The notes beneath the pieces were generated by a model. It was not told where the DNA came from and searched no databases. It was given only the letters and a program-made list of their open reading frames with translations. From Aphanomyces cochlioides (lineage: Eukaryota; Oomycota; Saprolegniomycetes; Saprolegniales; Verrucalvaceae): a DNA stretch of 64,000 nt. This document shows, piece after piece, positions 45,198-54,138 of this stretch. The position numbers and the translations under genes are program-made. The first letter of the stretch is position 1. Each line of letters starts with the position of its first letter. The stretch covers positions 167,506 through 231,505 of the forward strand of contig JAHQRK010000044.1 of the NCBI GenBank assembly GCA_019828595.1, written 5' to 3'.

Positions 45198-47141
45198 TTA
45201 CAATCTACTGTTAAAAGCAAGAATACGAACTCGCTCAAGTACTTTTTGGGGGGCCCATCTTGAATCATACTTTTCCAATACGTTGGCGTCCACAACTTGG
45301 CTTATCTTGAACTCTTCCAACTTTTCTGGCTTGACAACGAAATAGATCTCGACTGTCATTTCCTTCTTCATGCCAGCAGCTACAAGCTTCGACAGCACTG
45401 TATCAAAAAATTCCAGCATGAGATCGTGCTTGGCTGCTATCGTCAATTGGATGAAGATAACTTTTGTGGCCACCATGTCAAAATACAAAGCATCATAACC
45501 GCCTTGGTTCCACTTGACGGGTTTCAGCCACTTTTTATCAGCACAAATGTGATGCTCCTCTCCTTCACCTGTCGTCTTGAAGTTCTTCGTTGGGTCAAAA
45601 ATATAGACATCAGTCATGGGTAGTTGAACCTTTTCTGAATTTACGTCAATGAGTTCGACTTTCTCTTGCTTTACTGATGCCAAAAACAGCCATTCATACA
45701 AATAGCCATGCATTGGAGGGGTTTTTGCCGCACCAAGATTGTTTGCTAATTCAACAATAGTGTCCTTACCCGACGCATTCACAAAGCAACTGAGAGCATA
45801 TTCACTCACGGCATACCGTTCACGGTTCTTGTCCAATCCATAGAGTCTGTTGATTTCATTCTTGTGATACATACCGACGCAATACTTCACTAGGTCAGCC
45901 TTGTTCGGTGTCGATTCAACAGCTTCTTCGATCCGCAATATGACTTCGCCTGTTGAGAGCTGAAACATATATCGACATGAGCCACCAGCGTAGTAAAACT
46001 TTTTGTCGATCATGCCGTCCAAATAATCATCACCAGTTAAACTTGTTTCTTCATTCACGTCGGAGGGAGGGGTTGCTTCCAGATTGACCTTTACCGAATT
46101 AAAAAATTCTTGATCTTTGACGGCAGTTCGGTATTCGTCTCGAGTCCACGAATACATGAAGAAAAACTCAATACCAGCGCGATTGTCGTCGTCTGGATTT
46201 CTCTTCCCAAGAGTTGACATGGAGGAGCAAATCACGAATCGATTATGTTCTTGACGTCCAAGTCGTTTTTCAATCAAGCAGTATACTTTTTCATGTCCTT
46301 GGATGTTGTTAAATCCGTCCAGACAAACAAAAAGTTTTTGGCCATCAGGATAGTCAGGAAACTCAAATTCTGTAGGCTCGAAGAGCCAAGACTGATTCGT
46401 CCCCATATCCCAAAAAGTGGAACAACCCCTTCTGCACAAATGGATCCAAATTACACGCCATTCTTCACGATCCAAAGACGCCACATAACTCAGCGTGCAC
46501 ATGGATTTTCCTGTGCCAGGGGGTCCAAGAATGTAGCCTTTCTTCTTCTCTGCAATCACTCGATCGCTCAAAAACTGCCATAGTTCTTTGACTTGAGCGC
46601 GGGGATACAGAAAGGTGTCTCTTTCCTGTCCAATATATGACCACTTCAACAATGCACGTGGTATCATGACATATCTTCCGCTGATGTCAATTTGCGGAAC
46701 CTGTGGTACTGGTTCCGGGGGAAGCACTGGTGCTGGTACAAGGAGAATTTCTGATACTTGAACAGCATCGACGTCCACACGTTGCTTCTTGTGAGGATAT
46801 TCCAAAAATGATTTAGTGGGAACAACCACCAAGAGAGCCTCATCTTCATTCAAGCCATATTGGGTCATTTCTTCGGACTCACCGTCTTCGTTTGATTCAG
46901 TTCTTTTCTTTTTTAGCAGTCCTTCAGACGATTTGAGAGAAACGGGATTCATCTTTGACTTCTTGACAACGAGATCTGTTGGTTCGACTCCATTCAAGTG
47001 AGTCTTCTCATATTTCTTTTGAACAACATGCCTAAAGTCGTCGATATCATTGCTACGGTCCATCGTAACTTTGGTCGCCGCCGACAGCTCCGTATTGCTA
47101 GCATCAACTAGGACACACCAGACGCGGAGCTCATTTGTCAT
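45198..47141 (-). CDS. Crinkler-type (CRN) effector with a distinct header (CRN3)
   Basis: Single-exon gene of 647 aa starting MTNELRVWCVLVDASNTELS. The header is clearly different from CRN1 and CRN4: it has IDDFRHVVQKKYEK and an acidic/basic insert (KKKRTESNEDGESEE) before EALLVVVPTKSF. After that motif the protein becomes nearly identical to CRN4 and, outside one cassette, to CRN1. Walker A GPPGTGKS, Walker B LFVCLDGF and the GYDALYFD...IFIQLTIA pattern are all intact. The header switch at the LVVVP motif is the classical CRN recombination point. No signal peptide is seen; secretion would have to rely on the header, as proposed for other CRNs. Confidence 0.85.
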   Translation of the reverse strand: MTNELRVWCVLVDASNTELSAATKVTMDRSNDIDDFRHVVQKKYEKTHLNGVEPTDLVVKKSKMNPVSLKSSEGLLKKKRTESNEDGESEEMTQYGLNEDEALLVVVPTKSFLEYPHKKQRVDVDAVQVSEILLVPAPVLPPEPVPQVPQIDISGRYVMIPRALLKWSYIGQERDTFLYPRAQVKELWQFLSDRVIAEKKKGYILGPPGTGKSMCTLSYVASLDREEWRVIWIHLCRRGCSTFWDMGTNQSWLFEPTEFEFPDYPDGQKLFVCLDGFNNIQGHEKVYCLIEKRLGRQEHNRFVICSSMSTLGKRNPDDDNRAGIEFFFMYSWTRDEYRTAVKDQEFFNSVKVNLEATPPSDVNEETSLTGDDYLDGMIDKKFYYAGGSCRYMFQLSTGEVILRIEEAVESTPNKADLVKYCVGMYHKNEINRLYGLDKNRERYAVSEYALSCFVNASGKDTIVELANNLGAAKTPPMHGYLYEWLFLASVKQEKVELIDVNSEKVQLPMTDVYIFDPTKNFKTTGEGEEHHICADKKWLKPVKWNQGGYDALYFDMVATKVIFIQLTIAAKHDLMLEFFDTVLSKLVAAGMKKEMTVEIYFVVKPEKLEEFKISQVVDANVLEKYDSRWAPQKVLERVRILAFNSRL

Positions 47142-47222
47142 CTTCAGGATTTGCGCGCGAAAGAATTTATGACCTGTCTTGTCGCAATTATGCCTTTTGA
47201 AGATGATATATCATCTTTCAAA
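47142..47222 (-). promoter_or_regulatory. Conserved CRN upstream/leader block (CRN3)
   Basis: On the - strand: TTTGAAAGATGATATATCAT, later GACAGGTCATAAATTC, then TTTCGCGCGCAAATCC and GAAGATG. More diverged than the CRN1/CRN4 pair but with the same elements and order. Confidence 0.55.
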
Positions 47223-47558
47223 GGATATTCAACTGAACAGTGGGAATAGCGGGAACACAAAGGTTTTGATTGGTCAAAACAAGCCGGATCCGGATACCAT
47301 GGTCATCTGGTTGGATTGATGATGTCAAATAGCTTCAGCTCAGGGCTGTATGAGGATAATCTCTGATCCACGAAAAATTAAGCCTCAAAGTGCCTCCAAA
47401 AGATATGTAGCAGTCATCGACTAGCTATACTAGATGTTTGTACATTTGATGTGAAACACAGATCTGACAGATCGACTCATGTTCCGTCGATCTCTTCAAT
47501 AATTAATATTCAACGCATAAGATTTGAGGTGTAACGTGACACATAGCCAATCGAATCA

Positions 47559-47699
47559 AGCAAAGTACGTGTCACCTTCAGCGAGGATCTTGGTCATTTC
47601 TTCATGGTCGTGGGCTTCAAGACAAGTTAAGGATTCCTCCATCTTTGGGGTCTGATTGGCATCAACCAGGATATACCAGACGCAGAGCTCACTTGCCAT
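47559..47699 (-). pseudogene. Truncated CRN header (47 codons) with its leader
   Basis: The ATG at 47,699 opens MASELCVWYILVDANQTPKM, identical to the CRN1 header, preceded by a CRN-type leader at 47,700-47,786 (TTTTCGTGCGCAACTTCT, GAAGATG). After 23 codons the sequence diverges to unrelated residues and stops at 47,556-47,558. It is a CRN 5' end cut off by recombination. The leader and start are intact, so transcription is possible. Confidence 0.7.
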
Positions 47700-47786
47700 C
47701 TTCAGAAGTTGCGCACGAAAAGATAATTCTGCCCTTTCTCTCTTTCGCTGTTCTGCTTGTTAAAATTGATATAATATTTTTCACGA

Positions 47787-49422
47787 TGGCTCGTTATTGC
47801 GCTGGAGGGTGCAGTATGTGCCTATTTTTGCTGGCAAACAAAAAACATCCATTTATTGCTTTTAATGCAACACAAACACAATCGAACTATCCCATTGAAT
47901 GGAGTAGTACATCGGCTTTTTGGCCATTTCCAATTTGAGCATTGAATTCCAGCATCAATATCTCTTTGATGCACGAGCTTCCAGAAACCACATCGAAGCG
48001 AGACTTCTGGGGGATAACTGGGCGTGGTAAATCAATAAACTGCGTACTTACTGGAGCTGACCCAAAGCTTCCCTGAAGCTCATCCATGGCTGTTGCAAAT
48101 GCATTGGCCTTGGCCCACGCCTTTGCACACGGCTTATCTACCAGTTCTTTTTGAAATGATTCCCATATACCCACGAGAGCTGGTGGCCACTCATACGTCA
48201 AGACAAGAGTACTAGGATCTTCTGCAGTCACTTCCAAGGAACCAGACTGGATTCCCCACATCAATGTCAGTGCAACACCAACAAACCATTCGTGTGTAGA
48301 GCTGTCCATATTGGAGACAACGAGATATCCAGGGTTGCGCAGAGGTGTTCTCACTCGTGCTCATTGCAAGCTGTGGATTCAAAGTTGGTGCAGATGTCAT
48401 TCCAAGCTGCGGAATATCGCAGTCATTCCCGTCGGATTCCACGATTGCTCGGGCTGTTTAGCTCGTTTTGTTGAAAGACGTAAATCTAGAAAACAAGATT
48501 AACAGAGTATTCATGCAGCCGACGAACTGTTTGACATTTTGGTGTTGCGTAAATGCAAAGCAAAGACTTGATTGTTGTAGTGTTTGCAGGAGCTAGGGCT
48601 CGTGCTTCTTGTGGTTCAGTAGATCCTTTGATCTTTCCCTTCTTCAACAAGGGACTGGAGTACTCTCTGGGCTTCGCAGTCGGCTGTCCAGCGTGCGGCC
48701 ATTCGTCGAATGATTGAAAATGGCGAATTGTCCGACATTTTACGGATACTTTGTGCATTCTCGCGCCTTTTTCTGTTGACCCTCCATTTACAATATTTCG
48801 ATTTTATTTTAAATCTTTACATAGAATTATTTAAATTTGTGTCGACGACGTAGTTATTTTAACTATAATATATGACGAAAAGTTGTCGAATTTTTCCAAC
48901 ATAGATGACTAGAAGTTCCACGTAGCTCGACTTGTGCTCGTTTGAGGTCGGATATCTTGGCTCCAGCAAAGTTTCTTCTCAAGATATTGAATACTAAGGT
49001 TACTGAGGTTGTATTTTTCAACTGAGAAGGAAAGCAACGTCTATATCTCTCTGGTTCGCGAGACATTTACCCGTCAAGTACGTTATATTCTCCATTTCGT
49101 CGACTTTTGAGATCCAACCACACATACTACAGTTCATTCTGCTTGTCGATAATCATGGCATTATAAAGACAAACTGTGCGTCTATACCCTGGTGAATTTT
49201 CGTGAGATGAAACATCACCGACGTCCCGCAGCTTCGTCTCAAAGTCATGTACTTTCTGCGCTAGTCAACAAAATTTGTCAAAATATATGACAAAAAGAGC
49301 AAATTTTGACTAAAATTTATGACAGTTTTATATTATTTTGTTGAATAATAAAATAAGTGTGATGCAAATTTTATATACAATCCTCCTGAGTCAACATGAT
49401 GAACTGGAGCTGATTGGATCAT
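47787..49422. other. Gene-poor region between CRN3 and the transposase
   Basis: Contains a - strand open frame (48,354-47,887, 155 codons, with WPPALVGIWESFQKELVDK) that I do not recognise; it may be a remnant of another effector or host gene. A further frame at 48,758-48,486 is also unassigned. From about 48,780 to 49,400 the DNA is AT-rich, with short repeated words (AAATTTGTCAAAATATATGA, AAATTTATGACA). No gene supported. Confidence 0.4.
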
Positions 49423-50776
49423 ATGAGTGAAATCGATGAACTTGAAGAAGAAATACACGACTCGGCCATGAGTATGCTCCGTCGAAATCAGAACAACCCG
49501 AATCTAACGGGCTGTCCCCGCCGTTTTCGGTCTCTGTTCGGAGTTGATCAGCATATTGTCACACTGCTATGGATCGAAGATGATCATCGCCCAACTCAAA
49601 CAGCCCCATCACATCTCTTGTGGACCCTTATGTTTCTCAAGGTCTACGCAACTGAAACAGTACACTCAGCAATAGCTGGTACCGATGAAAAGACCTTTCG
49701 GAAATGGGTATGGATGTGGATAGATCATATTGCTCATTTCAATACAGTAAGTCCAATATCCACAGTTAACATCTCATACGTTCTACCGTATTTCGGGTGC
49801 TGCTGTAACTACAAAAATGTCGCCAACTTGAAGCAAAAATGGTTACAGGTCAAACCAAAAGTCTGAATCGCTGCCGACATCAGCTAGTATTATCATTGGC
49901 AGAAATACATAGAAATATACATGAAAATTGGTGACGAATGTGCACTCTTCATTCATCCTTTGGCCATGCCCCCGAGGAGAGCCAAGACTCAAGGATCACG
50001 ATGCGGTATGGCTTGTACGTGATCTCGTTCCTTCACCGCTTGCAACTCCAACAATATCGACAACCTTAAGCTCCATCGTCAATCGCATAGTCACAATATA
50101 TTTCTAGGATTTTTAGTGGTCGAGTTTTGACCAGTCATGTCCATTTTGGTTACAGGTCAAACCAAAATCGATAAATGGTTCATGTATGAAGTTTCGGCTC
50201 CGAATGGTTTCAGGCCAAACCGAGAAAAATGTAGTTACAGCAGCACCCGAAATACGGTAGATAGTGTGGGAACATCGTCTCATGAACGCTTGTCAGGGCG
50301 ACTTTGTGTCCCTTGATGGGGTAGATTTTAGGATCAATGAGTCCCAGCCATTCGACAGGATGTGGTATTCGCACAAGTTTCGAGGCGCTGGACTGCGGTA
50401 TGAGGTTGCATTGTGCATTCGGACTGGTTACATTGTTTGGGTGAATGGTGGCGTTCCCTGCGGTAGTTGGCCCGACATTACGCTTGCTCGCAGTGCTTTT
50501 GTGTATGCACTTTCACGAAATGAAAAGGCTTTAGCAGATCGTGGCTACTCTGGTGACGATAGATTTATCACGCCCAACTCACAGCGTGGTACGACTCAAC
50601 GGCAAAAGCAAATTATGTCTCGCCACGAAACGGTAAATGCTCGATTGAAGCAATTTGGTGTCCTTGCCCAAGTCTTTCGACATCGTCTTGATTTGCACCC
50701 GTTATGCTTTCATTCTGTGGCCAACATTGTCCAAATTACACTTGAAAATGGTTCCCACTTTTCAGCGTTTAAGTAA
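49423..50776 (+). CDS. Harbinger/IS5-like DDE transposase (two exons)
   Basis: Exons 49,423-49,746 and 50,261-50,776 give 279 aa when spliced (...HIAHFNT | IVWEHRLM...). The start is the ATG of MSEIDELEEE; a TTG nine bases upstream is open but unlikely. Catalytic-type motifs: FVSLDGVDFRI (first D), GSWPDITLARS (PD region), LADRGYSGDD (second D region) and a C-terminal HETVNARLKQF with glutamate, followed by FRHRLDLHPL. This fits the DDE_Tnp_4 / DDE superfamily endonuclease group of Harbinger-like elements, whose usual length is 300-400 aa. Without its MITE the intron would be 40 nt, like host introns here. I found no convincing terminal inverted repeats for the transposon itself. It abuts the 5' break of receptor copy C. 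Confidence 0.75.
49786..50257. mobile_element. 472-bp MITE inside the transposase intron, TA target duplication
   Basis: Perfect terminal inverted repeats of 27 bp (30 bp counting the TA and one further flanking base on each side), beginning CCGTATTTCGGGTGCTGCTG on the left and ending in its complement. They are flanked by TA at 49,784-49,785 and 50,258-50,259, as expected for a Tc1/mariner-type non-autonomous element. Inside, GGTTACAGGTCAAACC occurs twice (near 49,844 and 50,151) and a degenerate third copy lies near 50,206. No coding capacity. Confidence 0.88.
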
Positions 50777-51879
50777 TTGAGTCCTTTATGATAACCCATA
50801 TATAGACTTCAATATGCATTGAAGACAGTCCCCAGAATGCTATTTCCCGCAGCCTCCTGTCCATGACCAAAAATATCATGTCAAACATGCGAAAATGATG
50901 CGACAACAAGCGCAGCGTCAAATCAAGCAGCAGCAAAATGAAGAGACGAACAAGACCAAGGCTGAAATCAAGGAAGTTGTGCAGACTCTAAAGGGTGTGG
51001 AGAAGTTCAAGAAGAAGTACATGAAATTGGACATGACGGAGCGCCTGCTCTGCAACCATTTCATTCGGAAAAAGCCACAGACAGTGCCGAAACCCATCTT
51101 TCCCAATTGGGTCAACTACGTCGTCTACGTCATGTGTGCCTCCATCGATGGCTTTGCCGCTTGGTTTGTCCTCCAGTTTTCATTTACAGTTGGTGGTGAT
51201 GTTGGCGATGCATTTATTAGCTCAATCCTCGTGGGTCTTCTCACGACATGGCTGATCAGCCAACCGATCTCCATTTTCTTCAAGATGGGCATCATGCCTG
51301 TCATTGCGACGTCTCTTTTGATTAACACCGGTATCTTCCAGTCGCTCAGTACTGAATCCTTTGCTCTTGGGGCAACTGCAGCTGCAACTGTCGGCATGGC
51401 TGCTGTCGTGCGACGACGGGAGAGGAAAGCTGAAAATCTTCCGCCTCAACTTTCTCCAGATATGAGTCAAAAGGTGCAACCGATTCTTGGCCCTTCGTCC
51501 GATCTCATCATGAGAGGTCAAGCAGGTTCTTTCATATACAGACCTGATGCGAACACGACGGAATATGACTGCGAATGCGGGCTGACTATTCCCAAGGCAG
51601 AGAAAGACAAGCATCTCGAGTCGGAATGCTCGCATCGCCTCGTGCAATGCCGAGCCGGTTGTGGCATTTTCCTCCAAGCCCGTGCTTGTGAAAGCCACGA
51701 AAAGAGTCGTTGTCGTCTTATTATGTGTACATGTGGCAAAATTCTTCCGAAACAAAACCTTCGAAAGCATCAGCAGTTTGAATGCAAGCTCCAGCTTGTT
51801 GTGTGCCGATTTGGATGCGGCAAAACTCTCACCCGAACGACGAAATACCGTCATGAGCATGCTGAGTGTGCTTTGCGAC

Positions 51880-52584
51880 TAGGGTTCGGAAGTATACGAG
51901 TATAGTTTGATTCATTATACACGGTATACATATTATACCATGTATAGTGGACGTATATTATACGATGTATTGCATTCCATGTTGATCCATTCTGAACCTG
52001 GACTGCACACTTAAAAAAGAAAATCCAAGACGTCGTCCACAACACTTTTTAGATGACTTATTGTCGTAGCAGTTGACTTTCTTTTATACATTGTGATTGG
52101 TGTAAATCGACAAGCCTCTCATGCCCATTTTACTTTCTTCGTCACCAGTTCGTCTTAATGCCAGAGAGGGGTTCTGCTCCCCACAGCTTCACCATCCTAG
52201 ACTTTGGGACCACTGGAGCAAACTCCATACAAGGGAAAGGCCATTGCACTGTGTCAAAGTTGCTCTTGCTGTGCAAGAATACTAAGCTATTTCTGGTAAA
52301 TATTGTGGCTACAAACTCATTGGTGTGAAGCTCAGTGCTACCTCAGCGCGACTTATTTGCCACTACAATAAGGTGGCGAGATGTACACTGACGACACGAG
52401 AACGACCAGCTCTTGTTTAAGGAAGTGCAAGTCGATCTTTGCGGGATCCATCGGAGCCGCGGTGGTTAAACGACTCCTCAAAGCAACGCATGCACAGTGT
52501 ATACTAAATAATAGTATACAAATTATACGTGTATAAAGACGTATACGTAGTGCTCTATACACGTATAGATATAAGGCGAACCTA
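51880..52584. mobile_element. 705-bp hAT-like MITE with 8-bp target duplication
   Basis: Begins TAGGGTTCGGAAGTATACGA and its right end, read in complement, begins TAGGTTCGCCTTATATCTAT, giving imperfect terminal inverted repeats with the TAGGG-type start common in hAT elements. Flanks are TTTGCGAC (51,872-51,879) and TTTACGAC (52,585-52,592), an 8-bp duplication with one mismatch. Copies A and B have the uninterrupted site. No transposase inside. Confidence 0.75.
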
Positions 52585-52619
52585 TTTACGACCGACGGAA
52601 TGTATATAATGACGGCAAC

Positions 52620-52640
52620 TGTGATAGGATTCCTATCACA
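52620..52640. repeat. 21-bp palindrome, copy 1
   Basis: Arms TGTGATAGG and CCTATCACA around ATT. Related copies lie at 53,360, 53,462 and, with different arms, 54,328. Confidence 0.8.
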
Positions 52641-53359
52641 CCATATAACGCAATATGATTGGAATGAATTGACTTGATGTCTGACAATGTTGCAACGTTG
52701 AACCTCGTGGAGCTTTGCCAGTTGAATTTGCCATCGGTGTCAAAGACGGAAAAGACATACTTTCGATTACACTTAGCACTTTGGGGTATCGACATACGCG
52801 CTCGTTGTTTCCGATTTTTTGTCATGCACAGTATTATTACACCTGCACTGATTCTAAGTGTATTTTGCAAACAAAAATTGTGATTCTTCATGCATCCCCC
52901 ACCATCTACTTTCAGTTAAATAGTAGCTCGTAGAGCGATCGTAAATTCAATCAGCCCACACAGAACATACAGTGTACATCCTCCAAAAAACATGAATCAC
53001 ACAAATTTCGACGTTACTACGTCAAAAGTTGCGCAGATCGTGAGATAGTGGCGAAATGAGGAGATCACATCCGTCACCGTTACCTGAGAAGATTGTTCTT
53101 CCTTATCATTTCATCCGTTAATCATAAAGTATTTTAGAAATCAACGATGTTTTGTGCATTTTGCTCCAGGTATTAACATCACAATCAGGTCAGCGAGCAC
53201 ATAACACGTCAACAAAAGGAATGTTGTCTTGTAGCTAGTCTAGCTTGTATGCATGCTAGATGTTAAAGTATATTCAGGACGGCATTTTGTTTGTCCTTTT
53301 GACTTTAAGCTACGAGTAAAAGAAGTTATATTTAGGCCAATAATGGTTTTTTGAGGAAC

Positions 53360-53380
53360 TGTGATAGAATCTCTATCACA
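53360..53380. repeat. 21-bp palindrome, copy 2
   Basis: Arms TGTGATAGA and TCTATCACA around ATC. The change G to A in the left arm is matched by C to T in the right arm, so pairing is kept. Confidence 0.8.
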
Positions 53381-53461
53381 ATTGCAGAGAATTTTGCACT
53401 TTTCAAAATCGTATACTGAAATCAAGTCAAAAATATTTATTGAAAATGAATTTCAGGCATC

Positions 53462-53482
53462 TGTGATAGGCTTCCTATCACA
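53462..53482. repeat. 21-bp palindrome, copy 3
   Basis: Arms TGTGATAGG and CCTATCACA around CTT. Confidence 0.8.
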
Positions 53483-54027
53483 CTCCCATACAAAAAGATC
53501 ATGATTCTATCATAGATGCAGCAGATGTCCCCATTGCAATATCATCTGTTCAGCCCGAGAAATTCAAATGCATGTGTGTCAGTGTGTCAGCCAACGATGA
53601 TGACGGGTCTCTCTCGCTGAAGGAGAGGATGAAACTACAAGTAGCACAAGGCTGGAGCGATGCAGCATGGTCAGAGAACATGGAGCGGACAAAAACTACC
53701 AACAAAGAGAGTTCGAACCACAAGCTGAAATAATTCGAAAACGCGCTCATGCCCACATGTGAGACACTGAGGTGGCTCCGAACTTCGACTCTGTGCAAGC
53801 TTGGGCAGGGCACCCATCACTATATATGTAACATTAAATATTTGTAATTGTTCGAATGTTATCATGGTGTTGAAATATATCATGTCCCCCAATCCATTTA
53901 AGATCAAGTACATGCATCTCAAGCTGGGATACTTTACTGAAATGTTGTAAAAACTAAGTGGCATTGGGATGAACAAATTTTCGGTGAAATCTTATGCATG
54001 GTCAAGCCAGGCAAACTGCAGGAGTTA

Positions 54028-54107
54028 AGGCCCCGTTTGGATAAAATGCTGTTTCAAAACACTGGATATCCGTTTCCTAATAATTAGGCTCCGTTTGGAT
54101 GCACCTG
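54028..54107. mobile_element. About 80-bp insertion with two GGCYCCGTTTGGAT motifs
   Basis: Interrupts a flank that is continuous in units A and B (GCAGGAGTTA then AATTCGCTCG). GGCCCCGTTTGGAT at 54,029 and GGCTCCGTTTGGAT at 54,087 lie in the same orientation. The motif resembles ends of known hAT-type MITEs in plants; here it may be the remains of two nested or excised elements. Confidence 0.45.
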
Positions 54108-54138
54108 AAATTCGCTCGATTATAAATACGGCGTACTA

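Larger units (their letters stand above)
52603..53527. mobile_element. 925-bp insertion of unknown type carrying three short palindromes
   Basis: Splits the receptor copy C tail between GACGGAATG and TCCCCATTGCAAT, which are adjacent in copies A and B. I see no clear terminal inverted repeat; ATG occurs at both edges and may be a 3-bp target duplication. It has three 21-bp palindromes, one near the left end and two in the right part. No gene. Confidence 0.55.
50862..53610 (+). pseudogene. Receptor gene copy C: last exon only, split by insertions
   Basis: Matches copy A from about 7,500 to 8,703. Pieces: 50,862-51,879, 52,585-52,602 and 53,528 to about 53,610. The coiled-coil part lacks about 30 codons (KKYM joins directly to KLDMTERLL) and differs at several percent of sites, whereas from about 51,220 it is almost identical to copies A and B. 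The zinc-finger region is interrupted after HAECAL by a 705-bp element and again 18 bp later by a 925-bp insertion. Everything 5' of the last exon is missing and replaced by transposase sequence. Not functional. Confidence 0.85.

Noticed and set aside
48780..49400. Terminal inverted repeat of the Harbinger-like transposon
   Set aside because: AT-rich words recur, but I found no matching inverted end to the right of 50,776.
49414..49866. 150-codon transposase frame continuing past 49,746
   Set aside because: After HIAHFNT the frame enters a GTAAGT donor and then the MITE; the homologous continuation lies at 50,261.
52603..53527. CRISPR-like array because of repeated palindromes
   Set aside because: Only three repeats, with spacings of about 740 and 100 bp, in a eukaryotic genome; no array structure.
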